A stretch of 46,073 bases of DNA from Pelagibacteraceae bacterium AG-422-B15 (lineage in GTDB: Bacteria > Pseudomonadota > Alphaproteobacteria > Pelagibacterales > AG-422-B15): assembly GCA_003213715.1 (NCBI GenBank), contig QCMN01000010.1, forward strand, positions 1 through 46,073, given 5' to 3'. The notes below the pieces were generated by a model. That model saw only the letters and a program-made list of their open reading frames with translations. It made no database searches and had not been told where the DNA came from. Below are positions 18,401 to 27,344 of this stretch, piece by piece; within the stretch, counting starts at the first letter, position 1, and every line of letters starts with the position of its first letter. The position numbers were made by a program, and so were the translations under genes.

Positions 18401-18801
18401 ATTGAACCACATGTGGTTGAAGCTAGGTTTACATAGTATGACTCTTGGGAAAGCTCATAAACACTGTCATCAACAAGTGCGACTACAACAGTTAAGGACT
18501 CTGCTCCAGCAGCAACACTATGGCTCGTTGTCATGGTATAGTCTGAACCATAAGTGGCATATGAACCACTTGAGTCAGGTGATAAAGTTACTGTACAATC
18601 AGCAAGAGGAGCAGAAGAAAAAGTAATATTTATTGATTGAGACGATCCTTCAAGTCCTGAAGAAGCTGAATATATTGAAACGTTACCATTATTATCGGCA
18701 GTGGTATAAGTTGTATTTTCAGTTGTTGTGGTTCCGCCACCGCCACCGCCACCGCATGAAATAAATAATAGCAGTGAAAATATTGATAAATATAATCTCA
18801 T
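15490..18801 (-). CDS. subtilisin-like (S8) lipoprotein autotransporter
   Basis: A 1103-residue exported serine protease. Residues 1-16 are a lipoprotein signal ending in FISC, with Cys16 as lipidation site, followed by seven glycines. Residues about 35-270 resemble two Calx-beta-like repeats (FENGDDVTVTV near 161-171, SEGDETATISV near 244-254). The peptidase S8 domain follows with Asp349 (IFDIG), His392 (NSHCNGVAS), oxyanion Asn528 (AAGN) and Ser643 (GTSYAAP). The C-terminal 280 or so residues are strand-rich and end in LKKRF with a terminal Phe, as expected for a beta-barrel inserted by BAM. This is the layout of NalP/SphB1-like proteases. The histidine motif HCNGVAS is atypical (HGTHVAG is usual). 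Not in an obvious operon. Confidence 0.85.
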   Translation of the reverse strand: MRLYLSIFSLLLFISCGGGGGGGTTTTENTTYTTADNNGNVSIYSASSGLEGSSQSINITFSSAPLADCTVTLSPDSSGSYATYGSDYTMTTSHSVAAGAESLTVVVALVDDSVYELSQESYYVNLASTTCGSITNSVAQGYISENSSVPTLSISSNSTVFENGDDVTVTVSQSMARTIDFGVALGFGGSASSCTNHICNNPNDYVISNMGQCDNGVDNGIWVCIRAGNTSTSFTLNPTMDYTSEGDETATISVTYPTDVSVSHTITIDEIGLETQTAFVDQGSSMHDAKQALTEYMNMSYAVDKAHTESEATSRIHEYEQLNIHKVWSHKDSNGQFLDGTGEYISIFDIGCDTDHIEFQTQKNANLIKTYGSFSTDTEISYDGSWDAGNSHCNGVASLAAADYKGATGSSREIMGVAYNAGLHFFDINETAGNASSVWASALNNARQYKPVVNNNSWYQGTWYDDTNTLITNLYGGSADNYWANTVNGGTTAQDVTDWQAYITALDNFQEGDGDGVNGGVIVFAAGNNELEDEPTAMSALPLYYSQLAEAWLAVTYFENTETHNISDNWDGTFSLGSISRKGNQCGSAKEFCLSMDAHQLNVAGAHVDGNSFYTADYWSNAANNKVNSGSDTNAASLLGGTSYAAPMLSGGIALLAQAFPNHTAAQLTDRILASANNTWFTPQGNTTFTTNGASINHGYHAEWGHGVPDFYAALQPIVNSGNPLSSLGIPLGQQLGSAEEKESLFLSTLVTPTSFGNGLSKRLENETLYFYDALNGGFEIELSKIIDNSLPIYPIGNLANDIQKLNYNITNTNRHIDKNFVNTQKLPNNYYLSIDAPILTTQNFIKTNQLIFNEDTKNIIPFNSDKGIGITKRTNLLENEIYLGYHTTNISSESINNNIDKQNMSISMYGENTLLDNYAILLGQEISNNSPLDLQGHSAFSLIGSFSKTNYLGITATKNINDINFGISSTVAESSIKSLKPSLIHHLSNIQSNSIQIKIKKNSVLNVSDMLSLSIEQPHRINNGSMTVRLPGLASTNGTVPYELVTADLEPFGRQTNINFNYTIVPKENLVFSLNTLLVRDNGHIKDKHTEYYSSIILKKRF

Positions 18802-18840
18802 AGATCTATAGTAAGTATGAAAAATTATAATAATATATTT

Positions 18841-19950
18841 TTATTTAATATTAAAATTTATATGGTCTATTGCTTTGAAGAAAACTTTATTTCCTCTATC
18901 AAGGAGTCTCTTTTGCCATTTAATGGATTTTGGATTAAATATTCTTAATAGATTCCTTCTAGACCAATGTCTCTTAAGATAGATTTTGTCACAATTTTTA
19001 TTGTATTGAGTCCATTTATTTTCTGCTCTAAGACTTTTAAAAACTTTTACAGGATTAAATGTGCCGAATTCCTGAGTTATACAAAGCCAATTGAAGTTTG
19101 GTAAAAAGGACACAAATCCCGAGTGAATATCACCTGTAACTCTGTAGCCAACTCCTTTAGTCGGGTCTAACTGAGTAAGATGAGATCCAAACATTGATTG
19201 CAAAGTTTGATAATCTTTTTCCTTGATATCCTCTTGTATCAAAATTGTATCATATCCTGATGGCCCCAGTCCAGTGTGGAGATCTATTGCAAAAATATTT
19301 TTAGTTTTGATTAGGTTGTTTTTTAACCAATCTAATATTAGCTCTGGTCCCTGTTCAAGTTTATTTCCACCATACTGTAAACTCATTGGCCTAGTATATT
19401 GACCTTGAGCAATCCATTGTTTTACGTTTGTAAAGCCATACTTCAATATTAAGTTAACCCCTTCAAGCCAGAACATAAAGTCTATTTTAGATGGGATTGT
19501 TTGAGGATTAACAAATAAATTGATTTTTTCGTAACCTTCGGGTTCTCCTTGATGAACTTTTAGAAAGTTTCTATTCAAATCAACATTTTTTTCATTAACT
19601 CTTCTGTGCCATACCATGCCATAAGGGTTAATTATATGTATGAAAACTAAACAATAATCAGTAATGGGGCTCTCACCTTTGAGTTGTTCTAAAACTGATA
19701 ATTGAATAGCTGAGCCTGCAAATCCCTCTACTCCATGAATACCCGAACTATAAAGTATTAAATTATCACTATCGATTGATCCAATCGTTGCAATGTCTAT
19801 TGATAAATCTTCTTGATTTGGCCCTTTGCAATCTAAGATTAGTTCATCATGACGAACTTGGTTACCTAGATCTTTAAGTTCATTGATAGTCTTAACAAAT
19901 TTATTTCTCGCTTGAAAATAATCATTAGAAAAAAAGTGCGAAGCACTCAT
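18841..19950 (-). CDS. DUF2817 zinc carboxypeptidase-like protein (M14-related)
   Basis: A 369-residue protein of the DUF2817 group, related to M14 carboxypeptidases. The predicted zinc ligands are His72 and Glu75 in SGIHGVEGFAGS, plus a later His in FAIDLHTGLGPSG; a NVDLNRNFL segment carries the substrate-carboxylate Asn-Arg pair typical of M14. No signal peptide is present, so it is probably cytoplasmic. The substrate is unknown. It lies 7 bp downstream of rpsD on the same strand and is likely read from the rpsD promoter. Confidence 0.83.
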   Translation of the reverse strand: MSASHFFSNDYFQARNKFVKTINELKDLGNQVRHDELILDCKGPNQEDLSIDIATIGSIDSDNLILYSSGIHGVEGFAGSAIQLSVLEQLKGESPITDYCLVFIHIINPYGMVWHRRVNEKNVDLNRNFLKVHQGEPEGYEKINLFVNPQTIPSKIDFMFWLEGVNLILKYGFTNVKQWIAQGQYTRPMSLQYGGNKLEQGPELILDWLKNNLIKTKNIFAIDLHTGLGPSGYDTILIQEDIKEKDYQTLQSMFGSHLTQLDPTKGVGYRVTGDIHSGFVSFLPNFNWLCITQEFGTFNPVKVFKSLRAENKWTQYNKNCDKIYLKRHWSRRNLLRIFNPKSIKWQKRLLDRGNKVFFKAIDHINFNIK

Positions 19951-19957
19951 TATGATA

Positions 19958-20575
19958 TTATCGAGAGTAATACTCGATAACTAGTTTCGGATCCATTTGA
20001 GTTGCATATGGAACTTCAGCAAACTGAGGTGTCCTTACAAAAGTTGAAGAACATTTTTTTTCATCCACTGTGATGTATCCTGGAATATCTCTTTCCTGGC
20101 TTTTCATTGACTCAACTACTAATGCCATTTCCTTTGATTTATCTTTGACTTCGACAACATCACCTTCTTTAAGAAGACAGCTTGCAATATTAACTCTTTT
20201 TCCATTAACTTTAACATGCCCATGATTAATAAATTGTCTAGCAGCAAATACAGTTGGTACAAACTTTGATCGATAAACAATAGTATCAAGTCTGCGTTCT
20301 AAAATAGCAATTAGGTTTTCACCTGAGTCACCTTTTTGCCTAATAGCTTCTTTATAACAATTACGGAATTGTCTCTCGTTTAGGTTTCCATAATAACCTT
20401 TAAGCTTTTGTTTGGCATTTAATTGAATACCGTAATCAGACAATTTGCCTGTATGCTTTTGTCCATGCTGGCCCGGTCTGTATTTTCTTAGGTTGAATGG
20501 GCTTTTTGGTCTGCCCCATAGGTTAACACTCAGACGTCTATCTATTTTATGTTTTTGTGCAACTCTTTTTGTCAT
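19958..20575 (-). CDS. rpsD: 30S ribosomal protein S4
   Basis: Primary 16S rRNA-binding protein of the small subunit, 205 residues. Recognisable parts: [20 protein letters not shown] at 3-22, [26 protein letters not shown], the S4 RNA-binding signature [21 protein letters not shown], and the C-terminal EYYSR. As is usual in Alphaproteobacteria it lies outside the large ribosomal operons. Its own promoter sits in the 53-bp gap upstream. Confidence 0.98.
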   Translation of the reverse strand: MTKRVAQKHKIDRRLSVNLWGRPKSPFNLRKYRPGQHGQKHTGKLSDYGIQLNAKQKLKGYYGNLNERQFRNCYKEAIRQKGDSGENLIAILERRLDTIVYRSKFVPTVFAARQFINHGHVKVNGKRVNIASCLLKEGDVVEVKDKSKEMALVVESMKSQERDIPGYITVDEKKCSSTFVRTPQFAEVPYATQMDPKLVIEYYSR

Positions 20576-20591
20576 ATTTGATGATCCGTGG

Positions 20592-20619
20592 TTTATAATG
20601 GTTTCCTCGCCAATGTCAA
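20592..20619 (-). promoter_or_regulatory. rpsD: sigma70-type promoter of rpsD
   Basis: On the minus strand a perfect -35 hexamer TTGACA (20614-20619) is followed after 16 bp by TATAAA (20592-20597), a 5/6 match to the -10. It lies wholly in the 53-bp gap between trmJ and rpsD. The implied start near 20585 leaves only about 10 nt before the rpsD ATG, so the leader would be very short. This is the best promoter I can see in the window. Confidence 0.75.
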
Positions 20620-20628
20620 ACCTGAAAG

Positions 20629-21366
20629 CTAAATTTCCTTAGTTTTTCTATATTCTGTAAGCACTGTCACAACCCCTCTAAGTGTTGCTATCTCACGTTC
20701 ACTGAGATCAGCACGATGAAAGATATTTCTAAGATTTTGCTTCATTTTTGGCATTTTTTCTTCAGGTTGAAAAAAACCTCTGGTTTCAAGCTCTTCTTCT
20801 AAATGGTCAAAAAAATACATCAGATCATTCTGACTTCCATGAGGCTCAGAATTCTTATCAACTAACTGCTCCGTTTTAAATACTTGAGAAAATAATGAAT
20901 AACAAAATACATTGACTGCATGAGATAAATTAAGAGATGTGAAATTTTCATGGGTATCAATAGTCACACATTTTGTAATAAGTGACAAATGGTCATTTGT
21001 AAGTCCCGAAGCTTCGCCACCAAAAACAACACCGATACTATCATTAATTTTATGTTCTTTTATTTCACCGATAATTTTAGAATTGTCACTAAATTGTTTA
21101 CTCATATCTCTTTGACGTGCTGTGTAGCCAATTGAATAATTAGTATCACTCAATGCCTCTCGAAGAGAGCTATATACTTTGGTATTTTCAACTATGCTCT
21201 TAGCATCTACAGCTACAGCAAGTGCTTTTTCTGATGGCCATTCGAGTTTAGGTGATACCAGCTTTAAATTAGTGAAACCAAAATTGTACATAGAGCGAGC
21301 AACAAGACCGACATTTTCAGGTAATTGAGTGTCAACAAGAATAATTGAAATTTTATCAAAATTCAT
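20629..21366 (-). CDS. trmJ: tRNA/rRNA methyltransferase, TrmJ-like SPOUT family
   Basis: SAM-dependent 2'-O-ribose methyltransferase with the trefoil-knot (SPOUT) fold; TrmJ modifies position 32 of several tRNAs. 245 residues. Motif 1 is [16 protein letters not shown] at 16-31 with Asn18 and Arg24, motif 2 FGGEASGL at 115-122, and motif 3 [10 protein letters not shown] at 144-153, which forms the SAM-binding knot. The C-terminal helical extension fits TrmJ rather than TrmL, but the exact target RNA is not provable from sequence. Only 6 bp separate it from cimA upstream. Confidence 0.87.
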   Translation of the reverse strand: MNFDKISIILVDTQLPENVGLVARSMYNFGFTNLKLVSPKLEWPSEKALAVAVDAKSIVENTKVYSSLREALSDTNYSIGYTARQRDMSKQFSDNSKIIGEIKEHKINDSIGVVFGGEASGLTNDHLSLITKCVTIDTHENFTSLNLSHAVNVFCYSLFSQVFKTEQLVDKNSEPHGSQNDLMYFFDHLEEELETRGFFQPEEKMPKMKQNLRNIFHRADLSEREIATLRGVVTVLTEYRKTKEI

Positions 21367-21372
21367 TTGAAT

Positions 21373-22965
21373 TTAAACTTTTACTTGTTCTTTCATTAAT
21401 TTAAATTCAACACTATCAATTAGTGCTCTAAAAGATGCTTCAATAATATTTTCTGAAACACCTATCGTATACCAACTTTTCTTATTTGCATCAGAACTTT
21501 CAATTGAAACTCTAGTTATCGCATCGGTACCCGTATTGAGAATTCTAACCTTATAATCAATTAATGATAAATCGTTTATGTACTCAGCATAACGGCTTGA
21601 CTTAAAATTATTTCGAAGAGCATTATCCAATGCATTGACTGGACCAACTCCTTTACCGGCACCAATAATTTCATCATTATCAATTTTTAATTTCACAGAA
21701 GCTTCTGACATAGTCTGCCCCTCTTCACCTGAATTTTTTACATTCACATTAAAACTAATTACTTCAAAATATTCTGGCATTTTGCCAAGTACTTTATTAA
21801 CAAGAATTTCAAAAGAAGCATCGGCACCATCGTAAGAATAACCATTAAATTCTCTTTCTTTTACTCGATCTAAGATGTTTTGAATTGTCTTATCGTCTTC
21901 ATCAACGACTATTCCTGCTGATTTTAATTTTGATAAAATATTAGATTTTCCTGATTGTTCAGAGATGATAATTTGCCTTTGATTGCCCACAAGTTCAGGA
22001 TTGATGTGTTCGTAAGTCTTTGGATCTTTATTGACCGCAGAAACATGTAATCCACCCTTATGCGCAAAAGCAGAAGAGCCAACGTAAGGTGCTGTTCGAT
22101 TTGGGACTCTGTTCAAGATTTCATCAAGGAGCCTTGAAAGCTCGGTTAAAAGATTAAGTCGTTCTCTATTAATTGATAAGTCAAATTTGTTTTCAAATTC
22201 ATTTTTAAAAGCAAATGTTGGCAATAGTGAAATTAGATTAGCATTTCCACATCTTTCACCTAAACCATTTATCGTGCCCTGAACCTGTCTTGCACCTGCT
22301 CTTACAGCTGCAAGAGTATTGGCGACTGCATTACCTGTATCATTATGTGCATGAATTCCAAGATGATCTCCTGAAATTTCTTTAGAAACTTTTGAAACGA
22401 TATCTTCAACTTCATGAGGAAGGGTTCCTCCATTCGTGTCACAAAGAACAAGCCACCGTGCGCCATTTGACTTTGCAGCTTTAAGACATTCAATTGCATA
22501 ATTTGGATTAGATTTGTAACCATCAAAAAAATGTTCAGCATCGAAATGTACTTCTTTTTTTGTTTTTGCTAAAAATTTTACTGACTCTCCAATATTTTCT
22601 AAATTTTCCTGATTGGTAATTCCCAATGCAAGATCAACATGGAAATCCCAAGATTTTCCAACAACACAAGCTGACGGCGCATTAATATTTATCATAGCAG
22701 CCAAACCAGGATCATTTTCCGCGCTGCGACCAGATTTTTTGGTCATGCCAAACGCAGTGAACATTGAGTTTTTAAATTTTAAATCTTCATTAAAAAACTT
22801 AGTATCAGTTGAGTTTGCTCCTGGCCATCCACCCTCAATATAGTCAACACCAAGCTCATCTAATTTTTTTGCGAGAAGCTTTTTTTCATCAACATTAAAA
22901 TCAACACCGTAAGTTTGAGCTCCATCTCTAAGAGTCGTATCAAATATGTATAATTTTTCTTTCAC
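21373..22965 (-). CDS. cimA: citramalate synthase
   Basis: Condenses pyruvate with acetyl-CoA to (R)-citramalate, the threonine-independent route to isoleucine. 530 residues: DRE-TIM barrel with DTTLRDGAQ at 9-17, metal-ligand His205 and His207 in GIHAHNDTGNAVAN, then GGLHVSAVNKDP, and a C-terminal LeuA-type allosteric dimer domain from about 390. GWPGANSTDTKFF at 46-58 and the overall pattern fit the CimA subfamily, not LeuA or homocitrate synthase. The start codon is GTG, directly adjoining the cysS stop (TAAGTG), so translation is probably coupled. Confidence 0.92.
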   Translation of the reverse strand: MKEKLYIFDTTLRDGAQTYGVDFNVDEKKLLAKKLDELGVDYIEGGWPGANSTDTKFFNEDLKFKNSMFTAFGMTKKSGRSAENDPGLAAMININAPSACVVGKSWDFHVDLALGITNQENLENIGESVKFLAKTKKEVHFDAEHFFDGYKSNPNYAIECLKAAKSNGARWLVLCDTNGGTLPHEVEDIVSKVSKEISGDHLGIHAHNDTGNAVANTLAAVRAGARQVQGTINGLGERCGNANLISLLPTFAFKNEFENKFDLSINRERLNLLTELSRLLDEILNRVPNRTAPYVGSSAFAHKGGLHVSAVNKDPKTYEHINPELVGNQRQIIISEQSGKSNILSKLKSAGIVVDEDDKTIQNILDRVKEREFNGYSYDGADASFEILVNKVLGKMPEYFEVISFNVNVKNSGEEGQTMSEASVKLKIDNDEIIGAGKGVGPVNALDNALRNNFKSSRYAEYINDLSLIDYKVRILNTGTDAITRVSIESSDANKKSWYTIGVSENIIEASFRALIDSVEFKLMKEQVKV

Positions 22966-24330
22966 TTACTTAACTTTCCAAGTTGTTTCACCACCTTGAT
23001 CTTCAAGGATGACTCCCATTTTGTCTAATTCATCTCGGATCCTATCAGCATCATCAAAGTTCTTGTTTGATCGTGCCTCATTTCTTTGAGCAATAAGCAA
23101 CTCAACTTGAGCGGTATTAATATTTAAATTTTCCTTTTTCCATGAAAGCCATTCAGATGGTTTTTCATTTAAAAGTCCAAGCATAATTGCTGAAGATAAA
23201 AAATTGCTTACTAATTCTTTATCACCTGATTGGCAGTCTTTAAATTTTTGATGAAGCACGCTGATAGCTTTAGGTGTATTCATATCATCCAACAATGTTT
23301 CCATAATTTCATTATCATTATTTGCATTTTTTAATTCATCATCATTAAAATTGCTCAAAAATGTGTACCATTTATCTAATGTTTTTTTACTTTCATTGAG
23401 GTTATCCTTGGTCCAATTCAGAGGTTGTCTGTAGTGAGTTGATATCATGGTAAGCCTAATAACTTCCCCTTGGAAACTGTCTTTTAACTCATTTACAGTT
23501 ACAAAATTACCATCAGACTTTGACATTTTATGACCTTCAACAGTGACAAAGCCATTGTGAACCCAATAATTTGCAAATTTGTTATTATTTGCACACTCAC
23601 TTTGAGCAATTTCATTCTCATGATGTGGAAATATTAAATCTTGGCCTCCTCCATGAATATCAAAATTTTCCCCTAAAAGTTTTTCACTCATTGCAGAGCA
23701 CTCAATGTGCCAGCCAGGTCTCCCATCTCCCCATGGGCTTTTCCAACTGGGCTCATCTTCTTTTGAAGGTTTCCATAATACAAAGTCAGATTCTTCTTTT
23801 TTATAACTTTCTACATCTACACGCGAACCAGCAGCCATTTCATCTAAATTCTTGCCGGAGAGTTTTCCATATTCTTTAAATTTATTTGAAGAAAAAAGAA
23901 CATTACCATCCGCTACATATGCAAACTCTTTTGATATGAGCTTTTCTATTAACTTAATCATCTCAGGTATATGTTCGGTTGCTCTTGGCTCAAATGTAGG
24001 TTTTAAAGCACCAATATATTTCGCATCGTCATGAAAATAATTAATTGTCTTTTCTGTAAGCATTCCAATGTCTTCATTTTGATCATTTGCTGCGTGTATA
24101 ATTTTATCATCAACGTCAGTGATATTTCTTACATAAGTTACATTTTCACTGCCATAAATTTTTTGGAGTAATCGAAATAAAATATCAAACACTATAACTG
24201 GTCGAGCATTGCCTACATGCGCATAATCGTAAACAGTTGGCCCACAAACGTACATTCGCACATTATTTGGATCAATTGGTTCAAACTTCTTTTTTGAATT
24301 GGTAAATGTATCGTAAAGCATCAAGTCCAT
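22966..24330 (-). CDS. cysS: cysteinyl-tRNA synthetase
   Basis: Charges tRNA-Cys; class Ia synthetase of 454 residues. The HIGH motif is HVGN at 38-41 and the KMSKS motif is intact at 268-272. The substrate-recognising zinc ligands are Cys29, Cys211, His236 and Glu240. Normal length. Its start directly follows the gltX stop (TAAATG), and its own stop directly precedes cimA, so it sits in the middle of a spacer-free gene run. Confidence 0.98.
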   Translation of the reverse strand: MDLMLYDTFTNSKKKFEPIDPNNVRMYVCGPTVYDYAHVGNARPVIVFDILFRLLQKIYGSENVTYVRNITDVDDKIIHAANDQNEDIGMLTEKTINYFHDDAKYIGALKPTFEPRATEHIPEMIKLIEKLISKEFAYVADGNVLFSSNKFKEYGKLSGKNLDEMAAGSRVDVESYKKEESDFVLWKPSKEDEPSWKSPWGDGRPGWHIECSAMSEKLLGENFDIHGGGQDLIFPHHENEIAQSECANNNKFANYWVHNGFVTVEGHKMSKSDGNFVTVNELKDSFQGEVIRLTMISTHYRQPLNWTKDNLNESKKTLDKWYTFLSNFNDDELKNANNDNEIMETLLDDMNTPKAISVLHQKFKDCQSGDKELVSNFLSSAIMLGLLNEKPSEWLSWKKENLNINTAQVELLIAQRNEARSNKNFDDADRIRDELDKMGVILEDQGGETTWKVK

Positions 24331-25659
24331 TTAAGTCTGTATCCTCTCAACAATTTTGTCTCTACCAATTAGTTGTATGAGAAGCTTCATTTCTGGACCA
24401 TGTGTCAGTCCTGTGAATGCTACTCGCAATGGAAGAAACAATTCTTTGCCTTTGCGTCCTGTTTTTTCTTTAATGGCATTCGTCCATGTAGTCCAAGTAT
24501 CATCATCCCACGGTTCCTCTGGCATTAACTCTAATGCTAATTTTATGTAATCTTTATCATCAGACTCAGCAGGCTTGCTGTTAAACACAATGTCAGTCCA
24601 AGAAGATATTTCTTCAACAGTTTCCAAATTACCTTTTATGGTGTCCCAAAACTTTTTATCAACATTTTCATCAATCTCAGTAAGTCTTGATTGAATTTCC
24701 TCAAAATCAAATTTTTGGACTTGTTTTTTGTTAAGCGCCTTTAGGACGTCAATTTCAATACGTCCTGGTGATGTTGAAATTGTCTCAAGTTTAAATTCGT
24801 CAATGATTTGTTTTATCCCACTCTTTAGTTCAATTGAATTTGAAGTTCCAATCGTTGCTAGTAAGCTGAGAATTGAGATGGGCTCAAAATTATCTTTTCT
24901 GAAACTATCGATTGATATCACATTGTCTCTTTTTGATAGTTTGTCTCCTGTAGATGCCTTTAAAAGGGCATGATGTGCAAATGAAATTTTATTTTCATCC
25001 AATGCATTTATGATTTCAATTTGTACAGCAGTATTGCTAGTGTGATCATCCCCTCTAATTACATTAGTAATGTTGTAATCTACATCATCTACAGCTGAAC
25101 TGAATGTATAAAGTGGAACACCATCTTCTCGAAATAAAACAGGGTCTGATAAGCTTGTTAAATCAATATCAATTTCACCCTTTAATAAATCATTCCATTT
25201 CATGCGTTCTGTTTGAAGAAGAAATCGCCAATGAGGTTTTCTTCCATCATTCTCATAATCTTTAATTTGTTGCTCCGTTAATTTTAATGCAGAACGGTCA
25301 TACACTTGCTTTCCACCGGCAGCCATCTGAAGCTTTCTTTTTCTCTCAAGTTCTTCAGGAGTTTCATAGCAAGCATATATCCTGCCATCAGATTTTAATT
25401 TTTCGAATTGCTCTTTATATCTTTCAAATCTAGAAGACTGATTAAAAGTCTCGTCATAGTCTATTCCCAGCCACTCCAAATCGTATTTGATTTGAGAAAT
25501 GTATTCATCTTTTGACCTCTCTTGATCAGTATCATCAATTCGAAGAATAAATTTTCCACCACTATTTTTAGCATACAACCAATTTATGAGGGCTGTTCTG
25601 ATATTACCCAAGTGCAATAATCCTGTTGGACTAGGAGCAAATCTTGTTATCGTTGTCAT
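24331..25659 (-). CDS. gltX: glutamyl-tRNA synthetase
   Basis: Class Ib synthetase for tRNA-Glu, 442 residues. FAPSPTGLLHLGNIRTAL (7-24) carries the HIGH motif as HLGN (16-19); the KMSKS motif is KLSKR at 240-244; IRGDDHTSNTAVQ near 201-213 is the usual active-site segment. Only one GltX is in view; many alphaproteobacteria have two, one of which may also charge tRNA-Gln, and this copy's type is not resolved here. The start directly abuts the nadE stop (TAGATG). Confidence 0.96.
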   Translation of the reverse strand: MTTITRFAPSPTGLLHLGNIRTALINWLYAKNSGGKFILRIDDTDQERSKDEYISQIKYDLEWLGIDYDETFNQSSRFERYKEQFEKLKSDGRIYACYETPEELERKRKLQMAAGGKQVYDRSALKLTEQQIKDYENDGRKPHWRFLLQTERMKWNDLLKGEIDIDLTSLSDPVLFREDGVPLYTFSSAVDDVDYNITNVIRGDDHTSNTAVQIEIINALDENKISFAHHALLKASTGDKLSKRDNVISIDSFRKDNFEPISILSLLATIGTSNSIELKSGIKQIIDEFKLETISTSPGRIEIDVLKALNKKQVQKFDFEEIQSRLTEIDENVDKKFWDTIKGNLETVEEISSWTDIVFNSKPAESDDKDYIKLALELMPEEPWDDDTWTTWTNAIKEKTGRKGKELFLPLRVAFTGLTHGPEMKLLIQLIGRDKIVERIQT

Positions 25660-27309
25660 CTATTTTTCCTTATCTCTGAATGCATTTGTTATTGGGTATC
25701 GTCTGTCATACCCAAAATTTCTTTCTGAAATTTTTACACCCGGAGCTGCTTGTCGTCTTTTATACTCAGAATTATAGAGCAAATTCTGAACTTTTGTAAC
25801 TAAGCTTGGCTCATACCCTTTCGAAATAATCTCGTTAATTGAACTTTCTTTTTCAACAAGTAAGTACAAAATTTTATCCAAGACATCATAGGGCGGTAAG
25901 GAGTCGCTATCTTTCTGATCCTCTTTAAGTTCAGCAGTGGGCTCTTTTGTTATAATATTTTTAGGAATAACTTCCTTTACTTTAATTGCTGAAAATGATG
26001 GAAGATTTTCGTTTCTCCATTCGGAAAGTTTATATAAATCAGATTTATAAATATCCTTAACCACTGAAAACCCCCCACACATATCTCCGTATAAAGTTGA
26101 ATATCCAACTGAGACTTCTGATTTATTGCCATTGGTAACTACCATATGGCCAAACTTATTTGAATAGGCCATCAATATAGCACCTCTAGTTCTTGATTGA
26201 ATATTTTCTTCAGTAATATCTTTTTCTTTACCCGCGAATAAATTTGAAAGAGTGCTATCGTATGAATTTACGATATCTTTTATAGAAACACTAATTAACT
26301 CGATACCTAATTTTTTGCCTAGCTGATTTGCATCCTCATTACTTTCCTCACTCGTAAACTGAGATGGCATTAAAATGCCTTTTACTCTTTCAGGTCCTAA
26401 TGCATCGGTTGCGACAACCGCGCTAAATGCACTGTCTATGCCTCCTGAAATGCCAATGACAACTCCTGGAAATTTATTTTTTTCAACATAGTCTCTTAGC
26501 CCAAGCATAAGATTGGAATAGAGAATATCGTGCTTGTCACTACCGAGAGATGCCTCTTCTTCAATATCAAAAGTCTTAGTATTGAGGTTAAATGTATATT
26601 CCCTGCTTTCTTCAACGCAGTATTTAAATTTAGAAATCACCTTTTTTTGATCACATAAGAACGAAGATCCATCAAAAACAATCTCATCTTGACCTCCAAC
26701 TTGATTTACATAAATTAAAGGGGCATCAATAGAGTTTGCAAAACTGAGTGCCTTTTTTTCTCTTTCCTCAATTTTATTTATATCAAATGGGGATGCATTT
26801 AATGATACCGCTAAATCAATTTCATTTTTATCTATCTCAACAATTGTATCGTTCACCCATATGTCCTCACAAATAAATAGACCCAATTTAATTCCATTGA
26901 ATTCGATTATGCTGACTTGCTCTCCATTTGAGAAAATTCTTTTTTCATCAAATACACCGTAGTTTGGCAAAGCCATTTTATGATGTTTATGTAAGATCTT
27001 ACCCTTATTAATTACAAGAGCTGTATTGAACAGTTTGCTCTCTTCCAAAAAAGGAGTGCCTATAATTATTGTTGAATTACTATTTTTAGAACAATTCAAA
27101 ATATCTGAAATTCCATTGTTTACTTTTTCCATAAAAGCTGGTTTTAAAACCAAATCTTCTGGTGGGTAACCTGTAAGCATCAATTCAGAGAAAATTATGA
27201 GATCAGATTTGTTGCTTTCAATTTGATCAATCACAATTTGTTTATTTTTGTCAACATTTCCCACTTGTGGGTTGGACTGAACAATTAATATGGAGGTTTT
27301 TTCTGTCAT
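25660..27309 (-). CDS. nadE: glutamine-dependent NAD+ synthetase
   Basis: Final step of NAD synthesis: amidates deamido-NAD+ with ATP, using ammonia from glutamine. 549 residues in two domains. The N-terminal nitrilase-like glutaminase (1-245) has the triad Glu42 (FSELMLTGYPP), Lys111 (HKMALPNYGVFDE) and Cys147 (LFICEDIW). The C-terminal synthetase has the ATP loop SGGIDS at 288-293 and GYSTLYGDMCGGFSVVKDIY. First gene of the spacer-free nadE-gltX-cysS-cimA run, 35 bp after DAHP synthase. Confidence 0.97.
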   Translation of the reverse strand: MTEKTSILIVQSNPQVGNVDKNKQIVIDQIESNKSDLIIFSELMLTGYPPEDLVLKPAFMEKVNNGISDILNCSKNSNSTIIIGTPFLEESKLFNTALVINKGKILHKHHKMALPNYGVFDEKRIFSNGEQVSIIEFNGIKLGLFICEDIWVNDTIVEIDKNEIDLAVSLNASPFDINKIEEREKKALSFANSIDAPLIYVNQVGGQDEIVFDGSSFLCDQKKVISKFKYCVEESREYTFNLNTKTFDIEEEASLGSDKHDILYSNLMLGLRDYVEKNKFPGVVIGISGGIDSAFSAVVATDALGPERVKGILMPSQFTSEESNEDANQLGKKLGIELISVSIKDIVNSYDSTLSNLFAGKEKDITEENIQSRTRGAILMAYSNKFGHMVVTNGNKSEVSVGYSTLYGDMCGGFSVVKDIYKSDLYKLSEWRNENLPSFSAIKVKEVIPKNIITKEPTAELKEDQKDSDSLPPYDVLDKILYLLVEKESSINEIISKGYEPSLVTKVQNLLYNSEYKRRQAAPGVKISERNFGYDRRYPITNAFRDKEK

Positions 27310-27344
27310 TTGACTGATCTTACAACTAAATAATTTAGTCGCAA

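Noticed and set aside
15930..18626. Several plus-strand open frames of 61-92 codons
   Set aside because: All are antisense to the S8 protease gene, with low-complexity His/Leu/Gln-rich translations typical of shadow frames.
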